Below are positions 22,101 through 34,000 of a stretch of DNA of 64,000 bases, in pieces. Below the pieces are notes generated by a model. The model worked only from the letters and a program-made list of their open reading frames with translations. It searched no databases and had not been told where the DNA came from. The stretch's first letter is position 1. The number at the start of each line of letters is the position of its first letter. A program made the translations under genes and the position numbers. The DNA comes from Aporrectodea caliginosa (taxonomy: Eukaryota; Annelida; Clitellata; Crassiclitellata; Lumbricidae), in contig JACEVL010001642.1 of the NCBI GenBank assembly GCA_020284085.1, forward strand, positions 157,001 to 221,000, written 5' to 3'.

Positions 22101-24846
22101 TAACTTACGACCCAGAATTCATAATTTTAATCTCCCAATCAATGATAAATGTAATTATATACCACGTATCTTGTTTAAAGATACATATTAATTAATTGTC
22201 CTATAATTATAATTACTTGTATATTTGTCTAGAATTATTAACGTTAGCCTGACTGTTTTAGCTAATTGTGTTACTTGTAACCTGTTGCGTTTTGTCAACT
22301 GGATTATTTTGAAATTAAACGAATATGATGATGATGATACGATATACGACGTCCGTACTCCAACTGCCCTGTAAACCAAGCCACTGGCCAATCTTAAAAT
22401 CTTGTCGCCCTCCATGACACTCAAGATAAACCCTTATGATTTATCGTCAGGTGAGTTTCGTTGCTATGAGTGACAGAAACTAATGGAAAGTAATCGTATC
22501 GTAATCTGACGTGCTATTGCTAATGCTATAATGCATGAACAAAGCGTTACGGAACAAACTTATATTTCAACATCTATGTGATTTTCATATATTCTCGTTT
22601 TAGTCAAAGAAGGTTTTTACAATCATTGGTCCTTACCCGACTCTAAGAAGTGCATTACGAAAGAGAGGTTGGGTGGAGAAGTTTCCAGCTAATTCACACA
22701 GAAAAGACAAAGGTAGAAAACTTAAATTCTAAACTTGTTGACATTTAGGTGGTGCTATTGCTAAAATAAATCACCAGCATCGTCGCCATCATCATCATCA
22801 TCATCATGTTCACGTCAATGCTTTTCATCAATATCGTAACCAGTGGTCCTACTGCTTGCACCTCAATATTGGCTACGTTCAACTCTGTGACCAGATCCAA
22901 TCCACGTCAACAGTGTCATTTCTATTTGACCAGATGTCATCTTTGGACATATGCGCCATGTGTACCAGTTGTCCTTATTTCACATATGGCCAACTTGTCC
23001 TTTGCTGGACGTTAAATTCCATCATCAGGGGTGGACTGGGCCGCCGGGACACCGGGAAGATTCCCGGTGGGCCGCCAGGACCGGTGATATAATAATTTAA
23101 TCAATTTAGTACAGATGATACAGGTTTTTTTACAAAAAATTGCGGCATCGGTTAACCGGTTTTTAGTTTCGGTTAACCGGTTTGTAAATTAACTGAAAAA
23201 GAGCAATGCATACTTACTTACCTACAGTGCTCCGTACAGCCAGCGGCCGCCATGTTAGATAAGAATTTACATCTTCCATTCTACTTCCGGCGTCTTCCAC
23301 TGAGTTTGTTTTGATAAAATTTCTTTTAAATTTGTTAGTTAGTAATAAGTAATATTAATTAAATAAGATATGTTACGGTTATGAGTGATATAAATCCGAA
23401 ACGTAAATGTAAAGGTGGTGCGGAGAAAGTAAGAGATAAGAAACTAAAGATTCTTGGTAAAGATGGAGCTAAATGCCGAAATCTAGTCGATTTATTTAAA
23501 GCCACTCCAATTCAAACTGAAGACACCAGCTCTCAACAAACACCTTCTGCAAGTAAACAACCCGACACAAATCGAAACGATGAAAACAATCAGCATTCGG
23601 TCCAATCAGTCGTGCCAACAAACTTTATTCCCACCTTACATTTAGAAAATGTTACGGAGCCGTCGGAGTTAACTGACAACACAACGCTGGCAGTGAGTCC
23701 GAATAAATTGATTTATAACTTGAGTTGACGCATTCTTAATATTTTATATATAATTATAAATTATATATGCGATTTATCGTTTTTTGTTATTGCATAATGT
23801 AATTTGTAAAGTGACCCATGACTTTGGAGGTCACTGGCCCTCGGGTATGCATGAAAAAATGCACAAAGAAAATAAAAGTCATGAAGTTAGGGCCGCTTTT
23901 TGTTTTTTTCCCGGGCCGCTTGAACTCCCCAGTCCACCCCTGTCCATCATGCTCTAAATCTGTTTTAGTCACATATTTACTTAAGAAACCTGACCTGGAC
24001 TGAACGATATCTACAGGATATCTACATCTTTACATCTCCAACCTCGATCACATTTAAACGATTCTTAAACTTCTCTTCCTTATGGGGATTAAGAACGGTC
24101 TGCGTACCGTACCGTAGCTATCCGTCAGTTTTGCCAAGGATTTCATGCGCTTAAAGGGCATTTTCTTTACAAGTCGCCTTGACCCATGTGACCGCATCTA
24201 GCCCATCCTTCTGATGTACGGTCGAGTGTGAACCATACGGACCGTGTAAGCTGCCTGTAGCCAAGTGTTTTCGTTTCGGTGGAAGACGATCGACGCGGGT
24301 CATTGGAGTGGCATCGACCGTTAGTCACTGTTGGCACTTCAATCTACCGACAGACACACGACGAATGCCATTTCTCCTTGAGCCTCGACGAATAGCCGGA
24401 CGTGCGTCATCTTCTACCAGCTGTCAACGGGAATCCATTGGTTGGTTCCACGTGTGTGCGTGGGCCCACCACTGGTGACTCTTAGACCTTACTGTATATT
24501 GTTTTGCTATAGCTGACGTAATATATTCGTCGTAATTACATTTAACATCATATAGGCTAGCGCAGAGAGAGAGAGCCTCTGAGTCGATATCTCGAAGGAG
24601 CGCTATATAAATGTTCAGTTACATTGCATTACATTTCACAGCCGTCCGGAAATGTGCCTCTGAATGCACTGGCATCGTGGCACTAGACACAGATGGAAAG
24701 ACGTTGTAAAAGGAAGTTGGTTTCACATCTATCTCCAGAGACAGCGGAGGAGAGGGAGAGGGGAAGGGCAAGGGGAAGGGGAAGGGGAAGAAGGATATGA
24801 TGTGCCTATAGAGCGCCTAGTAGTAGTAGCAGCAGCAGCAGCAGCA

Positions 24847-24934
<88 letters not shown>

Positions 24935-24940
24935 TGATGA

Positions 24941-25013
<73 letters not shown>

Positions 25014-28000
25014 AGAGATAGGGCAGACATCGGCCATAGCACTGTTGGGCTGGTGGATCGGGCCAGACTCGTCGCGATAAGCAGTCCACATTCGGCGGAC
25101 TGGATGATGGCGCTCCCAATTGCCGCGTGTGGCCTGGCCCTCGACAACGAGGCAGTCCGGGTGGCGGTTGGCCTACGCCTTGGCTTGGCCTTGTGTGCCC
25201 CCCATAGGTGCCAGTGTGGGGACTTGGTCGGTTCGGAGGGCCATCACGGCTTTGTGTGTAGGAGGGCATCTGGGCGCTCTCTGCGTCACCATGCCATTAA
25301 TGACATCATATGGCGCGCCCTGCTCAAGGCGGACGTCCACAGTACCAAGGAACCAGCGGGCCTGTTTCGAGCGGATGGTAAAAGACCTGATGGGGCCACC
25401 CTCATACCGTGGATGGGAGGGAAGTACCTGGCTTGGGACGCAACGGTCGTCCACACTTGTGCGGTCTCTTACATCGCAGCCGGCTCGGTCGGGCCCGCTT
25501 CAGTGCAGGCGGCCAACCGTAAGATCCAGAAGTACCAGGGGCTTCCTACATCTCATCTGTTTCAGCCCGTGGCCATCGAGACTTTGGGCCCGTTCAATCC
25601 TTCGGCTCTGGACTTCATTAGTGAACTAGGCCGTCGTATGTCTTTCACTGGTGGCGACAGACGCGAGACATCTTTCCTTTTCCAACGTCTGTCTGTTTGC
25701 GTCCAACGCTATAACTTGGTCGCATTCAACGGCACTTTTCCTGCAAACCCTGAAGACGAGGCCTGACCCTCCAGACAAATTTCCAGCTCCTTATAGCAAT
25801 TTTTCATAAATCCTGAGGGATCCTTGATACCTCGGGTAAAAAAATAAATAATAATAATAATAATAATAATAATAGTAATAATAATAATAATAATAATAAT
25901 GAATTCTCCCTTGTTTAGAGTAGTATTCCACACCCTCTGGATTTCATCCTTTGGATAAAAAAATAATAATGAATATACTAACACTAGTGTGCTAATAATA
26001 CACAATGATACTTCGGACAATATTTTTTTATTAAGATGCCAGTATTTGCTCTCTATTGCCTTTACAACCCAGCTTCAACGAATGTTCACAACCTCGGATG
26101 TTGTCTATGGCTCTCTCGGTCCATGCATTTTTCCGGGAATTATTTAAATCCCCATGGATCTTTTCTGCCTGGAGTTCAAATGATAAAATAATGAATTGTT
26201 GTTGCTGTTGTTTCTGCTTCTGCTGCTGCAGTATAATTATGTCTGATCGTGTGATTTTAGATGATAAACCTGATGCCAATGAGAATGTTGCTCCGTCTAC
26301 AGAAGAAGACAGTGTCTTGACAATTATGGTGGGTATACACGAGTTCATTGCTTGTTGAAGAGCTGCATGGCATGATTAACGGTGTAGTTATGAAACATCT
26401 CCTTCGTTCCTATTGATTCAAATAACTTTGGTCACCACTCATCCCATCCACTCTCTCTTCGTAGCTCAAATTCACTTACTTCCTTCAAAAAGCGACTAAA
26501 AACTCACTATTTCTCCATGGCTTTAAAGGATTTGGAAATCTAAGTGCATCTTCACCTGGCGGCTAACTATCCGCGCCTCAGATTCACATTTCGGTGTGAC
26601 CTTGCGCGAGTTACAAATTTATTTAATAATAATAATAATGTTCAGAAGTAGTTCCGCGTGAGATCAAATTACTTGGGCTACAGCGATGGTTTCGTAGTCG
26701 AAGAGACTAGCGGATGACTAAAGCGAAGTTCGCTATCTCTCAGTCACTCATCTCATTAAGTTCGCTATCTCTCAGTCACTCATCTCATTAAGTTCGCTAT
26801 CTCTCAGTCACTCATCTCATTAAGTTCGCTATCTCTCAGTCACTCATCTCATTAAGTTTGCTACTTCTCAGTCACTCATCCCATGAAGTTCGCTTTCCAG
26901 AGACGTCTTCGATATAGGAGCCTTAGTGGATGAGTCAAATACTGTAGGGGTCATTGATGCGTTTGTAGGCATGTTCGGGGCGTCTGCGGAAAGATTTGAA
27001 TGTCTGCAGAAAGGAGGTGAACTAAGGGTTATTGTCGTGTGTTGTTCTTGGTATTGAACATCAAAGAACTTAGAAAATGTTGCATGGTAACAGGAAAGGA
27101 GTTTATCAATGAAAGATGGAGGATTTGGAACCAGATTTGAGTTGAAAGTAGCTTGCATGTAGGCCTGATGGTCAATGGACTCAATGCGACGGAAAGAATA
27201 AGAGGATGGAGATTGCTGAGGGAAAGACTTAATTTCGAGATCAGCAAAGATTCAGTACTGATTGGTGATTTTAGATAACGGATAGAAATGTAAGGGATAA
27301 GAATGACGTTGAGAAGGTAAATAATGAGATCAAGGGTTTGGTACTTGATGTGAGTCAGCATGTTGAATGAGGTTGACTAAGAATGCGAGAGTCAGAGATT
27401 CAGATGCAAGGAGATCAGGTTAACATGCTGAAGTTCCATGCAGTGAGTTGGAATTCATTAGGAGTAATGGCAGTAAGTGAGAGGAGCTGGACAAATTCTT
27501 AACGACAGACGGAGAGAGGGTTTGGAGGAGTAGGAAAAGACGGAGTAGGAGGATGATAGATGATTCGACATAAAAAATACGATTACCTATCTTGAGAATT
27601 TATGGAGAACGTAAGAAAATCAGAATTGTGCTCTCTAAGTTTGTATAGTTTTGTTTTACTGTTTAGTATCGATGGAAGTTACATTGAAGTTTATTTCCGA
27701 TATCAAAACCGTTTTATTCTTAGTCTTAACAAGATTATGTAAAACCTGAGCGTTCACTTACAAAACCTTTGTTCAGAATTTTGTTGCCATTCGTAGGCCT
27801 ATAGGGTTTAACGATCTGAGAAAAACCCATAAGAGTCTCCAGCCATAACTATTCGGGTACTCATTGTTCAATGGTGGTACTCAATATCGCTGTTAAGCTT
27901 GCTGGCTAATATAAAATGCTGATATACGGGTTTTGGCTGTTGGCAAATGCACGAAATCATAAATATTTAGTGTTATCGAGCAGACAGTTCTGCCGCCTTC

Positions 28001-31000
28001 TACACTATTGACCTGTTAAGCTAGCATGCTGATATATGGGTTTTGGCCGTTGGTAAATGCACGAAGTCATAAACTATTTAGTGCCAAGAGGCAGGCAATT
28101 CTGCCGCCTTCTACACCATCGACCACGACCTACTTCTCCTTCGGCTGTCCTCGTGGTTTCGTATCCGTGACACTGTTCTAATTAAGTTAGTCACTGTTAG
28201 TGCCAGTCTGAGGTCTATCTGTCTTTCCGCTCCTTCTCTGTCAAAGCCATCAGCCACTGTTCATAGCCCCGCCCACTCTCTTGACATTATATATTTATGT
28301 ATGACGTATGATCATAATATAAATAGTGCCAATCTCTAAGGGGCCGTCCATAAATGACGTCACGCAATTTTGGCCGATTTTTAACCCCCCCCCCCCCGTC
28401 ACACTTCGTCACAAAAAGTAACACCTCCTCTGAAAATGACGTCACAAAGCTCTGACCCCTAAAACCAAATTTCCATGGCGAAGCAAAATGCTCCTTCATG
28501 GAACAAATAGGGAAAGCATGAATATTTTAAAATCTAACGGTGACCAAATATTGAAATAATTAGCAAATTGTTAATAATGGTGCCCGTATAGGCTATATTA
28601 AAATAATTTAAAAAATAATGAAAATTTAATCCTCAAAATTAGTGCTGTTATTATTAAAATTAAATTGTTGTTAATTGTTAAATTTAATAACATAGACCTG
28701 GTGTGACGTCACACTTCTCAGACCTCCCACCCCTCACACATCGTCACAAATTTCTGACCCCCTCCCCTAGGTGCGTGACGTCATTTATGGACGGCCCCTA
28801 AGACAAACAACTCGAAGCAAGGCCATTGTTAAAAGGCACTAGAAATATCATTAACTCAACCTTGGCTTAGTTGGTGGCTAGTCATTCGCAGTGCCACGTC
28901 TTCAGTACGACTTACCGAGTTCGTGATGAATAGGCCTACTATGTACAGTTTTCAAGTAGACATCTTATATGAATGCAAAATTATCTAAATTATCTAAAAA
29001 TAGACATCTTGTATGAATGCATCACTCAAACTATCAAAATTCCGATATCAAAACCGTTTTATTCTTAGTCTTGACAAGATTATGTAAAACCTGAGAGTGC
29101 ATTGACAAAAACTTTGTCCAGAATTTTGTTGCCATTCGTATAGGGTTTAACGCTCTGAGAAAAACCCAAGTCTTCTGGAAATAAAACTATCAGGCTATGA
29201 GTCTCCAGTAATAACTATTCAGTCCAGATAATTAAGAGTCTCCTGTAATAACTATTCGGGTACTTATTGTTCTCTGACTTGCGGCTGTGAATCGAATCTA
29301 TTGCAGTCTCTGGATTCGCTTTATTTGTCATTTTAATTCCTATATCCACGAGGAGGCTTGTACTTCGGCTTAACGACACTTTTTCATATCGAAGATGATT
29401 AGTGTCGGAGGCAGAAAGCAACCTCGTACTCCACGTTTATATTGCGACCGAGCCACCCGCAGTAAAGATCCGAGAAATTAATCTCTGATAAACCGACCGA
29501 CCAGGAATCGAACCCGGGCCGCCGGCGTGGCGAGCGGGCTACCAACCCACTCGGCCACTCATGATCTCGAGGAGGCTGGAAATATATAGGCTATATAAGC
29601 CAGAGGTTGCACACCCATTGCACGTGACACTTTGTCAAAAGTGGCACGCGTAAACACAAGGACCAATGGCGTAAACAGTTTGTTGGCACGCGGAATTCAG
29701 GGCGTTCCCAACAATTTCAAGCGTCGAAATGCAGAATCACTTCAAGAATCCACATTTTCTTATGTGGAGAATTTTATTTTAGCACCTTTCTAAAAGCATG
29801 TATGAAATCATGTCTTAGGCTATATTTCATTTTTTTTACACTTTGTTAATTAAACCTATCGAGAAAAATAAATATAGGCCTATTGTGCAAAATTCTGAGG
29901 ATCACGCGATGGTACTTTTAAAAATAATTTAGAGGCACTATTGGCACACACTCGATAAGGTCCGCCATCTCTTATAGGCACCTCCTATAGGCACTACTTT
30001 TCGATGTTCTCATAGCAAATGAGTAGACTGTTCTGCCGCCTTCTACACTATCGACACCCAATATCATCAATGCATTACCTAGTATAGCCCTTCCATTAGC
30101 AGAAACAATCAACTGCTCGTTCAACTCATGAGTCGGAGTCCCCCTCCAAGCAACTGCTAAGGTCGTCCCGATATTTGAAAGGAGCAAAGGACGAAGTATC
30201 TAATTACAGGCCCATCTCGATCTTACCATTTTTCTCAAAATTCTTCGAAAAATTAATGCATATACATGTACAATGTACATCTCAATAACTTTATTACCAA
30301 AGAGAATATTCTTTTGCCATCACGGCTTCCAACAGGGACACTTCTACATGTCCCTGCTGAGTATTATAGGCCACCAACTAAGCCAAGGTTGAGTTAATGA
30401 TATTTCTAGTGCCTTTTAACAATGGCCTTGCTTCGAGTTGTTTGTCTTAGGGGCCGTCCATAAAAATATCCAACGCTATCGAAAATAATGAATTATCTCT
30501 TAGAATCTCTTTTGACCCAGCCAAGGCAGTTGATGCCATGAATCATAATATCTTACTAAAAAAGCTTTAGTATTTACTCCCAATTAAAATGGTTGCTAGC
30601 TATTTGGAGAATCGCTGTCTAAAAGTTAGCAGTAATTATGCTTCCTCAGACTAACGTGCGATTAATTTTGGTGTTCCTAATGATCCAACCTTGACCCTTA
30701 CAATTACCGAATGTTTCTCCTACTAGGTTCTTTATATTATTTACTGGTGATTTTAATGTCTTTTATTCCCATCCTCTCAAGACATTCTGTTCCAGAAAGT
30801 ATATATTGAATTGAAACTTGTAGCACAGTGGTTCCGGAAAAATAGGTCTATCTCTATCAAAAACGAGCAGTCCGGCCAGAATCCCATATGGAGCCCATAC
30901 AGAGCAGAAATACGTTGAACTTAAATTATTAAAAATCGATCAGATTAGGCGTATGCAGATTGGGCAATTATCATCTATCGTTATGATCGCGGCCTATTAC

Positions 31001-34000
31001 CTCCAGTGTATGCCTTACGCTACTTTTTTCCTGTACTGCAGACAATAATAATAATATTTTCGTTTATTCAGACAATCCGGTTGACACACCGCAACCGGTT
31101 ACAGTGTACAATTATGCAATTGAAACAATTCACAAGAACACAAATGACAGAAGACACAAATCTTAACTACTAACAGAGCAGACAGCCTGCAATACGCGGC
31201 GCCAATGGCAGCCTACAAAGCATGTCTACCCTACGGGGCTCGAACTCGGTACCTCTCGCTCTCCGTGCCAGATGTTAACCAAAGCGCTATTGGGCCCCAC
31301 GCATCAAAGATACTACTAAGAATAATAACAAAAAGATTGCAGACCAAAGCAGAAACGGATAATTGCTTAGGAGAGGAACAATATGGGTTCAGGAAGGGAA
31401 GAGGGACAAAAGATGCAGTGGCAGCGCTAAGAGTAATAGCGGAAAGAAGCATCCAGCATGGACAGGACATATACATCTGTTTCGTCGACTATGAAAAGGC
31501 TTTTGACAGAGTGGACTGGAAGAAATTGATGAGAATATTGAGACGAATAGGAGTGGACTGGAGAGAAAGAAGACTGATAGGCAATCTATACATGGGACAA
31601 AGAGTAAAGATAAGAATCGATGGAGAATACTCAGAACCCGGAAAAATATGAAGAGGAGTGAGGCAAGGATGCCCACTATCACCAATTGTATTCAACATCT
31701 ACATAGAAGAAATTGTTAGAGAAACGTTAGAGGAGCTGGAAGAGGGGGTAAAAGTGGGTGGGAAAATGGTGAAAGCATTGAGATTTGCAGACGATCAAGC
31801 GATGATGGCAGGCAGTCCGGAAGGTCTACAACTAATGATGGACCGCTTAAACAGCATATCAATGGACTATGACATGAAAATAAACATAAAGAAAACAAAG
31901 GTCATGAAGATGAGTAAGAGAGGGGAAGAAACAATAAACATCACATTAAATGGGGAAGAAATAGAACAGGTGAAGAAGTTCTGCTATCTGGGAAGTGTGG
32001 TTACAGAGGATGCAAGGTGCCATGTGGAAGTGAAAAGAAAAATAGCTATGGGAAAAGATGCATTCTACAAAAGAGGGGAGCTCCTCAGAGGCGGTCTAAA
32101 CAGGAAGCTGAAGAAGAGAATGGTAAAGACACTAGTGTGGAATGTTGTCCTATACGGCTCTGAGACATGGACAATGGGGCAAGAAGACATAAAACGACTG
32201 GAGGCCTTTGAGATGTGGATATGGCGCAGAATGGAGAAAATCAGCTGGGTGGAGCGAAGAACGAATGAGGAAATCTTACAGCTGGTGGAAGAAAGAAGAT
32301 CACTGATAGGCACTATACGGGGGCGGCAGAAGAAATGGATAGGACACATCTTAAGGAGCGACACCCTACTAAGAGACATCATTGAGGGAAGAATGGAGGG
32401 GAAAAAGATGAGAGGTAGGCCAAGAACAATGCTACTGGACTGGATGTTGGCAGAGGAGGGATACAGCGGACTGAAAAGAGAAGCAGAGAACAGAGAAAAA
32501 TGGCGTCGTTGGACATATGAACCTGCCTGAGGGCAGAGAACGTGAAGAAGAAGATAAACAAATCAGAAGAAAAACAAAAAACTTAACTAAAGACTCGACA
32601 TCGAACTTGGAGATTATGGTAGTTGAACTTCTGTATTTACTTAATCTTCTGCTAGTTAGCCATGTTCCCCGAATACAGACGAGCGAGGCTTACGTTTGAA
32701 GGACCACACACTGGGCAGTTGCCGGATAGATGGGCCCCATTACATTTGATAGTCGGGTACGTATTTGTATGAGCATAAGGTTGGTGATAAGAATTTGAAT
32801 TTCCTTGTGAAACTTCGCAGTTTATTGCATTCGGTTTCTTCTGTATCGGTATAACTATGGTCTGAAGAAAGTCCTCTGGTCATACTCCTGTATTATATAT
32901 GGCCTGGCATAGTTGCACCAATTCATTCATTGCTTTCTCTCCTAGATTCCTCAGCATTTCTATTGGGATGTTGTCGATTCATTCTGCCTTGCCGTTCTTC
33001 ATGTCGTCTATTGCAGCTAAGACCTCTTCTTTCATCACCTCTGGTCCAATGGTGTCGTCTGCTGTTTCTTCCTCCTCCTGTTCTCGTGTTTGTTTCTCCA
33101 TTTACTCCTTAAGGCCGTTATTTCCTGTGTACAACTCTTCCACATATTCCTTCCATCTTCTCCTAATATCTCCCGTGTCTTCTAGTAGCTTGCCATCCTT
33201 ATCCTTGATTGTGCTTCCTTTTCCCCTGTTCTTTTTCTTTTCTAGTGATTTTATTTTCCCGTACACTAGATCGTGTCGTCCCTGTTCCTGGAGTATCTCT
33301 AACTCCCTACACCGTTCTTCCCACCAATCCTCTCTTGCCTTATTCGTTGTTCTTCTTAATTGATTATTGAGTCGTTTATACTCCTTTTTAGCTTCCTCTG
33401 TTCTCTGGTGTTTCCATTTCCTTCTCTCTTCCATGTCGTTGACCATCTCCAGTGTTATCCATGGCTTACGAGGTTCAGTACCCTTTTGAAATCCCACAGT
33501 GTCTGTCGCCTCTTTAACCGCTGTCTCCTTTAGTTTCCTCCACCTTTCCTCTGTTGTTGATCCCTCTTTTACCATTTCTACTTTTTCCTCTATTCTCTCT
33601 GATAGTTCGCTCATCTTCATCTTTATCTTCTCCTTGTTCCATTTAAGTGTCCTTATCCTTCTCTTTCTGATGAACTTGAGTTGTAGGTTCACTGTCATAG
33701 CTACGAAGTTGTGGTCTGAATCTGCGTCTGCACCTGGGAGAGTTCTTGAATTCTTCACACTGTTTCTGTATCTCTGTCTGACCATTATGTAATCCAACTT
33801 ATACCTCTCTCTACTTTTATGTAATCCAACTTATACCTCTCTCTATCCCCTGGTGATTTCCACGTGTATCTTCGTCGTTTTTCTTGTTGAAACCATGTAT
33901 TAGTCACTACTAGTCTTTGTCTTTTGCAGAATTCCATCAGTTTCTCTCCTCTCTCATTTCTACCTCCCAGTCCAAATTTCCCTATTATACCTTCTTGTTC

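Noticed and set aside
24664..25147. Polythreonine, polyvaline and polyserine ORFs on both strands
   Set aside because: Microsatellite (GAC)n/(AAT)n artefacts.
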